Source: Phallus indusiatus
Taxonomy: Eukaryota > Basidiomycota > Agaricomycetes > Phallales > Phallaceae
Length of the DNA stretch: 64,000 bases
Assembly: GCA_027605045.1 (NCBI GenBank)
Contig: JAQFWX010000002.1
Span: 682,001 to 746,000 of the forward strand
Reading direction: 5' to 3'
Part shown: positions 24,724 to 36,482 of the stretch, piece by piece
Layout: every line of letters starts with the position of its first letter
How positions within the stretch are numbered: the first letter of the stretch is position 1
Translations under genes and position numbers: made by a program
Notes under the pieces: generated by a model
Seen by the model: only the letters and a program-made list of their open reading frames with translations
The model's database searches: none
Told to the model about the DNA's origin: nothing

Positions 24724-25889
24724 CTAAGGTAAAAACGGACTGCGGCGAGTTGAAACCGCAGCTACAACTTCGGGTAAAGACTCGGCCAGCTCTTTAGTCC
24801 CTGCCGGGAAGGGTAATGTCACCAAGCCTTTGGGCAAGACTTTGTCCAACAAACCCTTATCATTATTTTGCGTTGCCAATTGCAGCATTTTCTTTTTTGC
24901 GTCGCGGATCATGACGTGAGCATCGTCAATACCTGGGACGCAACCTCGTACGTATATGAGATTGAGTCTGTTATCTATCCGAGCGACGAACAGATTTTGT
25001 TGTGTTATACGCTCTCCTCCAAGACGACCTGCCATCTTCCTTCCTGGCCACACTCGTCCAGGATCCTATGTAAACGATTTACATATGTCCAAGAAGTAGG
25101 TATAACGTGAATATATTTACCTGGTGTTGACCTGTAGAACCGGCTCTCCGGTGGTTTAATGAGTTACCATGACTCGCGTTTTGTCCTTTGAAATTCCATC
25201 TTTTCATCGTTCCAGCAAAACCCTTCCCAATGCTATAACAACAATGATATGTCTTTAAATTATAATGAGAAGAACAATGAGAAAACGCACGAATTTGCTA
25301 TCACATCTACGAACTGGCCTGGTACAAAATGTGCCGCAGATAACGTAGTTCCTAAGTACGGAATGATAAAAAGGTTGTACACTTGACCATTATGGAAAAG
25401 CCAAACCTACCGACTGGAACGTGCGCATCTTCCGTCACTGGAAACTCCTTGACAATGGCCTTTGCTGGTACTCTGGCCCTGGCAAAATGACCTCGCATCT
25501 GTTTAGTCGTGGTTTTCCATCTGCGGTCAGTCGCAGCGACTTGTACGGCATGGTAAACTGTGTTGTTAGACCGGACTGTCTCAATATTTGCCGTTACTTG
25601 ACAATTTTCTAGCTTAAAAAGATGATTTCAGCTTCCTAGCATAATAATATTACTCCATAAGATTTACCTGTAAAATTGTCACAGGGTATATTGCACCGTG
25701 GTCGTCCCAAAAGGTGGTCATTCCGCGTTTACGCGCTATGACACCAGTCCGGACAGATTCAGGTGTCCATTTCCGGGATTCAGAAGCTTGGTCGTTTTGT
25801 AGGGGTTCTACCGCACATCGAGCAATTGAGGTATGCAACCGCCGACACTGTGCAGTCCCGCCTTGAACGAAAACTCTCAACATGAACAT
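24724..25889 (-). CDS. MRPL9: Mitochondrial large-subunit ribosomal protein uL3m
   Basis: Mitoribosomal L3 protein, which reaches toward the peptidyl transferase centre. ATG at 25889 begins [20 protein letters not shown], a plausible import presequence with Arg and hydroxyl residues. The mature part has [19 protein letters not shown], the L3 signature [19 protein letters not shown] and [12 protein letters not shown], then [15 protein letters not shown]. It ends FLP at 24724. Four or so introns split it (near 25060-25130, 25230-25290, 25350-25410 and 25615-25675). The family prefix is clear; the symbol follows the yeast orthologue name. It shares a 110-base divergent promoter with the Rrn6-like gene. 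Confidence 0.94.
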
Positions 25890-25999
25890 TCTGAAACGCG
25901 AACGGAGTTTGAAATAAATTCCGTCCACATTCAAGTGTCACCCTCTAATTCTCTTTTTTTTTCTTATTATCACTCAACTCTTGTTAATTGGAGTATGGA
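25890..25999. promoter_or_regulatory. Divergent promoter, uL3m and Rrn6-like gene
   Basis: Only 110 bases lie between the two opposed start codons. A pyrimidine-rich tract (TTCTCTTTTTTTTTC, about 25950-25965) is present. The pairing links a mitoribosomal gene with a Pol I factor, so co-regulation with ribosome synthesis is an inference. Confidence 0.5.
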
Positions 26000-28900
26000 A
26001 TGGAATTTTGGCCAACTGATTTCAGGGCAGACAATTCTCTCTTGTCAAGGAAACGGCGTGGCGGCAAAGAAGCGTCCAGTTCGACTGGACAGGCTCTTGA
26101 AGTGGGATCTCTAGGCGCAGTAACACTGGCTCCGAAAGACAATCATTTGGAATGGAAAACCCTCATTCAGCTTGAGGCGACAGCCCAACCTCGACAAAGA
26201 GGAAAGTCTATTCAAGTGCTGCCACCTTATCGACCTTTCGATCCCACTCAAGATGAAATGCCTCCTCAAAAGAAAGCAATAGAAGAGGTGAGCTTCTAAA
26301 ATTCTCATTCAACATGACGTTAAAACGTATGTACAAGATTGAGTTTTTTCGTACAAACTATCCTGATGTGGATGTGCCATTTGACCTGTTACAAGAGGAA
26401 CTCTACGCGGACAAGAATGTGCTAAAAGAGTTTGATCCCTATCAAGGCAACCAGATTGCTCAATTGTCGTTTCGCGACAAAGATCGACATGGTTTGGATT
26501 TCATCTGTACCCCAGTTGGCGAAACAGGCTCAGAACTCAGTAAGCGTACGAAAACTCTGTCAATCCTCAAGTTCTAATTCCAGTGCAGACGTATTTCCCA
26601 TCCGTGAAACGAGCTCTACATCCACTTGCAATTTTATTGCCCCATCAACACCTTTAATGAAATTCGACACACCCATCAGGCAACTAGAGGCGTTTTCCAG
26701 ACCCAATATTGTAGAAACTTGTGGGTCGTATGTTAGTCTCGTTTTTGTCTTTTTTTAAAAAATCTTCTGTTAGATTCGTTGCTTGCTGTCCGAACATACG
26801 GATCCGTATCACTACTCAAAATTGATGCAAATAGAAAAAGGTCATCAGACCACCCTCTCCAGGCACAAGTACTCCGCTCCTTCTCGTCTGCTGAAACGCA
26901 CGATTGTCAAATAATGGATGTGAGCTGTAGAGGTCTCGGTCATACTTGTAGACAGATGCTGCTAGTTAATGGCACTGGTAGTGTTTTTCTTTCCAATAAA
27001 GGTGGCCGATTGTATTCCATGTGCGTGTGCAAGGTTTTATATGTATATGGATTTAGGCTAATTACCGTAGTACCTCGCCGAAGATTGATACGGAGGAAAC
27101 GCCTGATACGTTCTGGAGAGTTGTTTGGATGGGTGTAAGCACTTTCATCCGTACTTCCACAAAAAAAGCACATTTGTCGGATCTCCGGGTAGGAGATCTA
27201 TCCCCTTGGTTTCTAGACTCTTTGATTAAACTCCATTTGTAGACTCCGAAGGCGACTCTGCTTCACTTGGCAGATCTCAAAGAATGCATCACTTCCGTTG
27301 AAATCATCCCTCCTCAAGGTTCATTTATAGGGTTTTCAACCACAAGTAGATTGTTGTTATTCGATGTCAGACATATGGGTCGACCTGTCTTTTCCATTTA
27401 CCATCATCGATCTTTTGACAGAACTTTGAAACTGAAATCCTTTAACGTAGATGATAGTACGTTTTTTTTATTCATCAAGCAGGTGTGTTATGCTTATATT
27501 GAACAATGTTAAAGCAATATGGCATACGATTTCTTCATCTCGCAATCGTCTTGTCACAGCATACAACACAGCATCCTCACTTGCCGATCCCATCCATTTG
27601 CAAGGAATGCCCTCCATTTTTCCTTCTTCTATGGAGGTCGACCTTCCTATCGTCGGATCACATATTTTTCAGAAGAGTTCCAACCCTCCTGGTTCCCCCG
27701 TCTCCTACCTTCAATTGTCGCCTACTGGTTCTTTGTGGTCAACAGATGTAGTTTTTGCTGAAAGAAATCTAGAAGGGGGCAGATTCTTTGATCCATTGTA
27801 CAACGAAGCGATGGAGGAATTGCTTGAAAGAAGCCAGACAACAGCCTCATGCCTCGCTGGAGAAGGTGGATTGAAATCCACAGAAGTTGATCTAAGCGAT
27901 ATGTATAAAAGTGAGCTGCGAAACTGTCCATAGGATTGGCTTCAGCTGACTTCCTAACGTATAGAGATTACGCAGGTAAGGAAGGAAGAAGGACGCCGTG
28001 AAAACTTCCACCAGGTGCTGGATAGACTGCCTTCATTTTGGCAAGACACCGACAACCCGACTGATGACATGCTTACAACGTAAGTGATTAACTTTTTTCG
28101 CGTCGAAAGCCACTTTTGACGCTTCTTGTACCAGTTTTGATATCGCATTTCGGTCTGGACAAGAACCAAATGCGTCATTACGTGCAGACTTCTTAACTGG
28201 CAGTGCTCTGAATTCTCGTAGGGGCCTTGCAGCATTACTTCAAGATCGGCTGCCTACATCACAATTGTCTCAGGCGTCGCACTGGAGTTTCGACCTAGCG
28301 GCTCTTCCTCCAGAGTTGGTCCCTGACGCAGCAGCGCCTCCAAGGCAACTTCTTGACAGGCTGACGGAGGAAGCCGTTTCTCGACAAACTACAGACGATG
28401 GCATCAAGTTTGCGATAGACGCTGCTCAAGAACTCGTAACAGACTTGGCTCTTTCTCGTCATGTTTACGCCCCTCGGGAATTCTCTAATATGCGCAAAGA
28501 GGAGCCCAATGCCGACGATAACCTTCTGATGGCAACGCAAGCTCTTTCGTTGAACCCTATTACAATACCTCCATCCGAGTTTGTTTATCTTCAGCCAATT
28601 GCTGCCGATATGAAGACGAAAGAAGGAGAAGACAAGCCAGATGATCCTTTCGAATTATTGCCTGGCGTGCGACTTCTGCTGTCGGAATGGAAAGTCGGTA
28701 CCAAACCTGAGGATTATGTTTTCCAGGATTGGTATCGCTCAGCTTCACAAGATTTATCTGGGGCCGAAAACGACATGAATGATCAACGCTTTGGGTTATC
28801 TCAACCTCAATCCTCGCAGATGCCACCTGCAGTATTTAGTCAACCTCCTCCTATCGCCTCGGTCCCCAAAGTCCAGGCCAGGCGGGGCTCTCCATTATTT

Positions 28901-29080
28901 TCGTCACGTTCTTTGTTCCCATTTAGGGGTGAAGGAGGATCTCAGATGGACTTTTACATGACACAAGAAAGCGTATCCCAAGAGCAGTACCCAAACACCC
29001 AACCTTTGCCCGGTCCTTTTGGTGGTCAATTGAACCTGAATAAGAAAAAATTAGTTAAGAAGAGAATAGGCGGTTTTTGA
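26000..29080 (+). CDS. RNA polymerase I initiation factor, Rrn6/TAF1C-like
   Basis: Probable subunit of the Pol I core factor that directs rRNA gene transcription in the nucleolus. Start at ATG 26000 (MEFWPTDFRADNSLLSRKRR). The first two-thirds, in about nine exons, shows beta-propeller-like repeats (LLAVRTYGSVSLLKID, GRLYSI, SRLLLFDVRHMGRPVFS, LVTAYNTASSLADPI). A helical part (DRLPSFWQDTDNPTDDML, DIAFRSGQE) follows, then the large last exon (about 28135-29080), with Pro/Gln/Ser-rich linkers and a basic C-terminus KKKLVKKRIGGF, a feature I associate with fungal Rrn6. No enzymatic motif. The identification rests on this layout, not on a domain search, so another propeller protein remains possible. 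Confidence 0.65.
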
Positions 29081-29427
29081 TATTTATCTTCATTTGATTT
29101 ACAATTACAATTATAAATAAACATGAGACTTTGAGACTTTGAGTTGATTGGTGCGAGATTCGAAGTTGTTTATAAATCAGGCGTGAGACTTTCGAAGGGC
29201 ACCAAATCGACACGGAAAGCTTGGCGAAGTGGCAAGGATAGATACTCCGCCGGTCCATTAGCACCATAACCCCAACGTTGCCATTACCTGCACTCACCTT
29301 CAAAACGAATTGACGTTCTTTTTCTCACTTTTCTGACTGTTTTATCCCGAGATATATTCTCTAAACGACATTGTGAACTTTAACAAGGAAACAAATTCAA
29401 AGGACACTGCAAGGCTAACCGCCTTGC
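29081..29427. other. Intergenic, no gene seen
   Basis: Short tandem gap between the Rrn6-like stop and the carrier start; it contains a TGAGACTTTGAGACTTTGAG duplication at 29122-29141 and is otherwise unremarkable. Confidence 0.5.
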
Positions 29428-30820
29428 ATGGATGGATCGACGTCAGTGCAAAAAATTTGGTTTGAAAAAATTTACGTTAATAGTAACCTGTTGAAGCAGT
29501 TTCTTACCCCCAAATGCATTTCATGAACATCTCAAACGTAATAAGCCTGTGGTATCTGCCATGACCGCAAGTCTAGTATCCACATTTGCAGGCTATCCCC
29601 TGGATTCATTGAAAAGCAGACTGCAGGCATCGAGACAGCCTATTACCGTGCCGCGTTTAGCAGCGAGAGTTTGGCGTGAAGAAGGAGTTGCGGGATTTTT
29701 CAGAGGCTTTTGGATCCCACTGGTGACGATCTCGTTTGTCCGTTCGTTCAACATTTTTCTTTGTCTGGTCTCTCTCGAATTGTCTTCTTTTACAACTTAA
29801 TCAATCATAGGAGCTGCCTCGTTTACTATCTATAACGAAACTAAGGAATCGTTGCATATAAACCACCACTTGGATAGGCCACAGCTGATTGACGTAGCTG
29901 GCTCTGGAGCCCTTGGTGGAGGTTGTGCAGGCTCGCTCATATCTTTCGGCAGTGCCCGTACGTTGGATCCATGCTCTTGAATATGAAATTTCTAATGGTT
30001 TTCCGCAGCATTTGAACTAGTCAAGGTCCGTCGGCAGCTCGAATATAGTATAGCAGAAGCGAAGGGAATAGAGCTGACAAAACCTCCGACGACTTGGCAA
30101 TGTACGATTCATCCTCATCTCTTTGAAAAACTTAATTCTAACGTCCCTTGAAGCCGTCCTTGAGATAATTCGTCGATCCGGAGTCCGAGGTCTTTATACT
30201 GGCTTCCCTCTACACTTTTGTAAGTTGATTCTCTTGTGATGTGAGCCACGTCTTTGTCTTACACGATTTCGACGTAGTACGTGACACTTCAGGGACAGCC
30301 CTGTATTTCCTGGAATATGACAGCCTGCGCCATCTGCTTGGCCGACTACCTTCAGGCGAACAAGGAGAAGTACCATCATGGTTTCCTGTTCACCCGTCTC
30401 TGTTACCTTTTATCTGTGGTTCTTTTGCTGGTGTATCATCTTGGGCCCTCATTTATCCTGTTGACGTGTATGCTGTTTACATCGTTTGTTCTTCGCTTCA
30501 ATATTGACATTATTTACAGCGTCAAGACTAAAGTTCAGCAACGAGCTCTTTCCGGAGCCCCAAAGCGAAGTCTCTGGGTAACGTGCAATCGTTTAGTACG
30601 AGGTAAGATCTTCATTGCCTTTATTTTACCCCTTTCTCTAAAGATCTACACAGGGCCGGATCCTGAGCATCCAAAACCGGTACTTCTTGGTCTCGGTCGA
30701 CTATACCGCGGCTTGGGTGTCAGTGCAGGTCGTAGCATAATTACTCATGGCCTTCTTTGGACAGTGCTAGACCACGTCTCGGGAGTGATCGATCGTCTCC
30801 CGCGAGACGGACATCCCTAG
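29428..30820 (+). CDS. Mitochondrial carrier (SLC25) family protein
   Basis: Inner-membrane solute carrier of mitochondria with three repeats; substrate unknown. The start exon 29428-29441 (MDGST) joins, by a 58-nt intron, to 29500 and gives FLPPNAFHEHLKRNKPVVSAM. Repeat 1: GYPLDSLKSRLQ, the Px[D/E]xx[K/R] signature, and EEGVAGFFRGFW. Repeat 2: FGSAPFELVKVRRQLE with SGVRGLYTGFPLHFVRDTSGTALYF. Repeat 3: YPVDVVKTKVQQ, LGRLYRGLGVSAGRSI. The middle linker contains PSWFPVHPSLLPFICGS. The stop is at 30818-30820. All three signature motifs are kept, so the transporter looks functional. The first repeat's PLDSLKSR recalls amino acid/acylcarnitine carriers, which is a weak hint only. Confidence 0.9.
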
Positions 30821-31163
30821 TTTGAAAATTCTTTGCAGAATGCAACTGCCAAGAAAGCACCGCCACATCTCAATTTTACTGTAACATCATTATTCTCCCC
30901 TCCAAACATATTCATAGCATATCAAACTATTTCCAACGACAAAATAGACCCTTCAGATAGAATACAATGTATTGATTTAATCTTCGTATGTTACCGCATG
31001 TCCGTTTCCTTTAATAAAGAAAAAAGTTGTGTTTTATCCCGATTCACGACTTACGACGTCATCAAAGAGTTGACCTGCGGCTTCGGCTCGTACGACCGGC
31101 ATCACAGCATTTTGGCCTTCGTTTCACAAATTTCTGTCTATCGGAATACTTCTTTCGAAAAAC
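30821..31163. other. Intergenic or 5' untranslated, no gene seen
   Basis: Between the carrier stop and the chosen start of the Mcp1-like gene. An upstream first exon of the latter could lie here, because its frame is open back to a TGA near 31070. Confidence 0.4.
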
Positions 31164-31956
31164 ATGTCCGTAACACAGTTGGGGTTGAAGAAAATATGTA
31201 CCACACTATCTCATTTATCGACTCCCTTTATGGCGACATTCTTGCTTGTTCATCTCAGCGCGCCTCTTGCGGCTACCCTGGGAGGTTCAGAATTAGCGTC
31301 TCAAGTTATGGTGTGTCCTCAGATGAAATGAGTAAAACAAGACTTTTCATCATATTATTATCTATGTAATCGGTCAGCTCTTTGGACGAGAATACTACCA
31401 AGCTCGTTTCATCGAGCCGTGGCTAGTTTTCGCTCCATTAGGTCTACATGTCTTTTCTGGAGTTGTGAAACGGATCACATATATGGCTAATCCCTCCCCC
31501 CAAGGACCAAATCGCCGCCTTGGTATAAGCATAAATCTTCTTGCTACGACAGCCTATCCGCTCATCATCTTCCTCACAATACACGTTCTAAGTCACCGAC
31601 TGATTCCTTCCACGCCTGAATCACCCATCCACGCCTTAAGTCCTTCAGAATTAGATTATGATTTCGTGAAAACGGGGATTCAAACTTGGCCTTTCAGAAG
31701 CATCTTTCTATACGGTGGCTTGCTGATATGTGCTGCAGTTCATACTCTCGAAGGCACCAACGTCATCCTCCGAACTTGGTTTCCCCGAATAAAACCCTTG
31801 TCGCTATCGATGAAATATATCATTTCCGAAACCTTTGTCTCATATCTTCTAGTTGGCTTGGCTCGTATCTCTCGAGAACCCGCTCCTGTCTTGCTAAAAG
31901 CGACTTCCGATAGGATCTTAGCATCGTTCCGCTCACTTTGGATTTACCGAATTTAA
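31164..31956 (+). CDS. Mcp1-like DUF1691 mitochondrial membrane protein
   Basis: Resembles yeast Mcp1, an outer mitochondrial membrane protein that binds Vps13 and supports lipid supply at contact sites. Two exons, 31164-31310 and 31378-31956, give 241 residues. Helices: STPFMATFLLVHLSAPLAA, then after REYYQARFIEPW the second one (LGLHVFSGVVKR), IFLTIHVLSHRL, IFLYGGLLICAAVHTLEG and a C-terminal helix with SREPAPVLL. The His residues within helices (LLVHL, GLHVF, TIHVL, AAVHT) are the characteristic DUF1691 pattern, possibly haem or metal ligands. Start ATG 31164 is the first in frame after the upstream stop, but a further 5' exon is possible because yeast Mcp1 is longer. Confidence 0.75.
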
Positions 31957-32403
31957 AGGGTAATACTTTTTACATTTTCCCGACGGGGTTTGCTAATGTG
32001 CTTAATAGAGCTAAGTATTTGTTGAGAAAGCAATGAATCGACTACGGAAGGCTGGTTAAAGTAGCCTTAAAGATCTATTAGGAAATTCATGCAGGAATCG
32101 TTCGTACGGTTCAGATTCAAGAACTAAATTTCCAGAAAATTGCTATAAATCCACCATTCATTGTTACTTTAACATTATCAAATACATCAAATATTGTACA
32201 TTGAAAAAATCCCATATTTCGCTGCACCTCGGCGTTTCCCTGATGAGAGCGAGTAAGGTTTAAAAATTCCGTCAGTCCCTTAATAATGTTTTATTATTTT
32301 TGTTGTTGCAGCTGTAAAATAAATAATTTGCATGATATCATTTTCTTATCCCATGAATCGAATCGAATCAGAATGGAGCTACACAATTATGAGAATGTGT
32401 AAA
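31957..32403. other. Convergent 3' intergenic region
   Basis: AT-rich gap between the Mcp1-like stop and the F-box stop. No coding or repeat signal. Confidence 0.55.
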
Positions 32404-33795
32404 TCAAATGAGTATGCGCTTACATTCTTCATCCACGACAATTTCTATATTCAGCTGCCCGTCCATTTCTGAGGATAAAGCTTGCAGGGCTTCCTTATCG
32501 TCGGATGATATGAATTTGCAGTTGAGAAATTTTGCACAAGTCAATTTTCCACCGTTCAAAATCGATCTGTCCCATAAAATTTTGCGTATAATCTCGTAAT
32601 CAGCGGCGTCAATAGTTGTGCTTCGTACAACGACAGACGAGAGTTGGGGGAAAAGCTTGAACTCCGTCTTCAAATCGTGTCCTTGGATCTTTTCCAAAAG
32701 CGATAGTGGACCCGCCTCCAGCCAACGCCCCGACGGGAAATATAGGAGCATTAGTTCTTCAACTTCTTTGAAATCTGTAAAGCATTGGAGAGTTGGAACC
32801 GCGTCCCAGCCGCCCAAACTCAGAGAACGTAATGGTGGCGTTTCTCCTTTCGTGAGAAGCTGGATAACGTTCGACAGTGGAGGCCCCATTCTGACACTTA
32901 TGGACAGTTTTTCTAAACACGGTAGATGTAAGGAACGAATAATTTCAGTGTACCGGGTTCCTATTAATGAAAAATGTAATTCTTTAAGATTGGGCAGATG
33001 GATTGACGAAGGAAGTTTGAGCACGAGAGATTCTTCATAGGTGTCGTATACGCAGAACTCAAAAGTTGTCAAGTTGCAGGCTTGAGACAAGAAAGATAGA
33101 TCGGTGACCTGAGCCACATCTGTTATGTACAAGCCCGTCAATGTTTTGAGAGATTCGGGTATTAGAGATGAAGTAGATATCATGGAAAGGACTATTCGGC
33201 TTGTATTGAGGTCTATATTTTCGATATTTGGTGCAATGATGCAACCGGACAGGTATTCTGTAAATTCCTTTTGTGATACTTGTGGCGGTAGGTCGAAACC
33301 ACTGATATCGAGGCGTTTGAGAAGCGGGGCGTAGAGGTGACGAGAACCGCCCCGTGCGACGGTGGCAGCGAGCCGATTGAAGATGATAAAGGGGAATGAT
33401 GATGAGAAGTGACCTTTCATAGCTGAAACGCGATGAAGGTTATCAAGCACTCGATTAACGAATTCCTGGTATCGGTGCAGAGCCAATTTGGGATGCCTAG
33501 GATATGGTAAGATTATTGTCAATGGCAAGTTTCCTGATGTTTTCAGAAACAAGTCGAAAATAAAGATGGGGTCTCCTTTGAATTTACTTCCCATGCCGAC
33601 TAGCTGCCATAGACTTGGGGTAAGATAGGCTATTTCGCGCCATCGACGACACACTTGCAAAAAGAGCAATGGTGCGACTTTGGAGGAGATTGGAACTGTT
33701 TCTGAGGGGAGACAGTGTGTGAATATTTGGCCAAGAAGTTCGGGTGGCAGCTCAGAGGTGAGATCGACGTTGTTCGTGTTCGTCTGTGATTCCAT
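32404..33795 (-). CDS. F-box protein, single exon
   Basis: Likely substrate receptor of an SCF ubiquitin ligase; substrate unknown. One intronless frame of 463 residues. The F-box lies near the N-terminus, residues about 13-60: ELPPELLGQIFTHCLP, then FLQVCRRWREIAYLTPSLW, the typical agaricomycete form. The remainder is leucine-rich without fixed repeats (LKRLDISGFDLP, LKTLTGLYI, LPNLKELHFSL, LRSLSLGGWD), as in the many lineage-specific F-box/LRR proteins of mushrooms. Acidic end (NIEIVVDEECKRILI). No intron and standard length; no sign of decay. Confidence 0.88.
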   Translation of the reverse strand: MESQTNTNNVDLTSELPPELLGQIFTHCLPSETVPISSKVAPLLFLQVCRRWREIAYLTPSLWQLVGMGSKFKGDPIFIFDLFLKTSGNLPLTIILPYPRHPKLALHRYQEFVNRVLDNLHRVSAMKGHFSSSFPFIIFNRLAATVARGGSRHLYAPLLKRLDISGFDLPPQVSQKEFTEYLSGCIIAPNIENIDLNTSRIVLSMISTSSLIPESLKTLTGLYITDVAQVTDLSFLSQACNLTTFEFCVYDTYEESLVLKLPSSIHLPNLKELHFSLIGTRYTEIIRSLHLPCLEKLSISVRMGPPLSNVIQLLTKGETPPLRSLSLGGWDAVPTLQCFTDFKEVEELMLLYFPSGRWLEAGPLSLLEKIQGHDLKTEFKLFPQLSSVVVRSTTIDAADYEIIRKILWDRSILNGGKLTCAKFLNCKFISSDDKEALQALSSEMDGQLNIEIVVDEECKRILI

Positions 33796-34421
33796 GGACT
33801 ATGGGTGAGGCGACAGGGAGACGTTCCAAATTTGTTTGCATTTGTTTGTTCTATGCGTACCGATAACCAGCTGTAGAGTCTAGACTAGACTATACATGGT
33901 AATATCAGGATAGTCGCGGTTTCCGGATCGTACGTAGATAACGTTATGTCCTGCGAAATTAAATGCACCTGTAAAGGAATGTCTTCGCTCATTCTATATA
34001 GTCATTGGCCCTCTCTGCAACCTTTGAGAATGGTTTGAACTGCCCCGAAAAAATCATCGGAAACTCGGATTATCGGCCATCATATCCAACAGAGAGTCAG
34101 GTTGGATGTTATTTGGCGGGGATTGTCACATGGTCACGGTGTACTACTGCGAGGTGCCTCCACTCTTCCCCATCCTGGTGACTCCACCACCGACATGCTG
34201 GTGCACCACAAAGGCATTCAGTTGTATTCAGTTATGATTGAACTAGAGAAGGAAGGTGGACCTCCCCCATATTCTGTACATGTATTTGGAGTAACAGACA
34301 GCAAGAAACCCGACTAAATAAAGAACAATCCTGGGCGTATCACACTCGGTGTAATGACACGAGGGAGGGCGCGTAATTTACTATAAACTGCGGTATCCGT
34401 GTAGATTCACAATTAAGCCCC
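33796..34421. other. Divergent intergenic region
   Basis: Upstream region shared by the F-box gene (minus) and the DUF2235 gene (plus). A 71-codon ORF at 34102-34317 shows no recognisable family and is not called. Confidence 0.5.
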
Positions 34422-36143
34422 ATGGAATTGTCATCTTCTCCAACCATACCACCAAACCACGCACAGCGCACAATCGTGTTATGCTTCGACGGGACGCAAA
34501 ACCAGATCTCTAACCAAGTTCGCACTCTATTCCTACCATTTCGAACCGGTTGCGTAAATTATTGACCGTCTCGTTAGCTTTCCAACGTCGCAAGGCTGTT
34601 CTCCCTTCTTGAACGAGGAGATCCAATGCGACAGCTGGTGTACTATCAAACAGGCATTGGAACATACACTTCGTCTAACTTGACAAAAGGACCAGTGTTG
34701 TCTAAGATCTCAAAGACGCTTGATTCCATGTTCGCCACGTCCATTGCGGGACACGTTCAAGGCAAGTTGCATCTGCGTTCACAGCGTATGTTTTCTTATG
34801 TGGCTATCTTCTAGAGGGTTACCGTTATCTCATGGATAATTGTACGTTCCAAATAGCCAAATAATTCACCAGAACTTATCGTATGACGACCAGATCTCGC
34901 CAATGATCGCATTTGTATATTTGGATTCTCTCGAGGCGCATATACAGCTAGAGCACTTGCTGCCATGCTCCAGAAAGTTGGTCTACTTCAACGGGGAAAC
35001 CACCGACATGTGAGCAACGATCAGTGAAAGTGTCCTATTTTACGCAAACTTGAAGCTTAACTGCCCTCATCAGATCCCATATGCATGGGAGGCGTACACT
35101 CTGACAACGGAGGTGGGATGGGAACGTGCTGGACAATTCAAGAGGTATTTCGGAATGGATGTTGACATAGAGTTTATCGGCGTATGGTAAGTACACGCTT
35201 CAGTCTTTTGTGTAATGCGCGAATCATTATATATAACTCTTTCCAGGGACTCCGTGGGCTCTTTAGGCTTGAACCGGTTTTTGCCTTTCACCGCGAATAA
35301 CACCACGATCAAGACGGTTCGTCACGCGCTGGCGTTAGACGAGAGGCGGGCACGCTTCAAGGCTAATGTGTGGGGCGTGCGTGCACCTATCAAAGCGCCT
35401 GCGAGGAAAGATATGAACCATCCAGACGACGAAGATAGTAGACTGGTTGCTTTTGAGCGTATGTATATCCCCACGTCAAAACAACGAATCCAGACGGATG
35501 TGATGGAAGTGTGGTTTGCGGGATGTCACTCTGGTGAGTGATGGCGACACGACTCCTTCCTTGTCTGACAAAAGCGATAAACGTCTGCACAGATGTTGGT
35601 GGAGGAAACACGTCTACATCTGCTAGGCACGCTCTGTCCAGGATCACACTTCGGTGGATGGTACGCCAATGCTTTGCTGCAGATACGGGTATAATGTTCA
35701 AAGAAGATGCTCTCCGCGCGATTGGACTGGATCCCGCCACGCTGTATCCTATGGTTTCTCTCCGTCCTCCTCCCGTAACTAGCGTCGCAAATAAAGATGG
35801 CGTTCTGTCAGAAGAAGAGGAGGATCTGTTAGATTTAAGATGCGAGACCACTGACGAGCTGAAGAAGAACCTATTCTGGTGGATTTTGGAGATCCTACCG
35901 TCAAGAAGTCGAGTCCAGAGGGCGAATGGAACCTGGAGAAAGAAAATCGAGTAAGCTTTGTCGGGTATCAAAGAAACGAAATGGCTCATGTAAGAATTCA
36001 GAACGAACCTTGGAAGACCCCGAGAAGTGACTGGTCAAGTCTCTCATGGATTGCTCGCACATAGGACTGTCAAGCAAAAGATGGATAGTTCATCGTACAC
36101 TCCAAGAGCTCATTTGAAGGTTGATCCTACATGGGTTGACTGA
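34422..36143 (+). CDS. DUF2235 alpha/beta hydrolase
   Basis: Member of the DUF2235 serine hydrolase family, related to Tle1 phospholipases; mushrooms carry many copies, substrates unknown. Start ATG 34422, MELSSSPTIPPNHAQRTIVL followed by CFDGTQNQ. Then QLVYYQTGIGTYTSS, the nucleophile elbow GFSRGAYTARALAAML, EFIGVWDSVGSLGL and WFAGCHSDVGGG, which supply the Ser, Asp and the motif around the second Asp. The last exon is spliced at GTAAGC (35950) to AACG (36001) and gives ETNLGRPRE, HRTVKQKM for the His region, and a SSSYTPRAHL tail ending WVD at 36143. Without this intron the frame would stop at 35954. About six introns. Confidence 0.88.
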
Positions 36144-36482
36144 TGTAGCCACGTGTTTACACGCTCCGTTGTCTCGAATCCGAAATGCGGCTGGTTTACT
36201 TGTGCAAATACAAAGACAGTAGTTGGATCAAGGTTTTGGATACCTGTCAGAAGTGGCTGGTTGGCTTGTGTTTGTACTTTGAACGTTCCACATGTTTTGA
36301 CGTGTTGTATCGAATAATATATCTTTGCCTAAATAATCATGGTGGATCTGCATGGCCAGCACATATGAAGAAACCTTAGCGGTCGGGTTTCTGACTATTC
36401 TGCGCGAGAAATATTAGGGTAACATTTGATAGCACAGGCAGTAAACTTCAAAAGGCCGTATATTATCACCTTTAAATTACAT
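36144..36482. other. Convergent 3' intergenic region
   Basis: Gap between DUF2235 and FAD monooxygenase stops. No gene or repeat seen. Confidence 0.5.

Noticed and set aside
30833..31369. 178-codon ORF overlapping the Mcp1-like first exon
   Set aside because: A different frame over the same bases carries the membrane helices and the correct splice phase.
34102..34317. 71-codon ORF upstream of DUF2235
   Set aside because: No recognisable features or splice context; likely chance or a minor relic.
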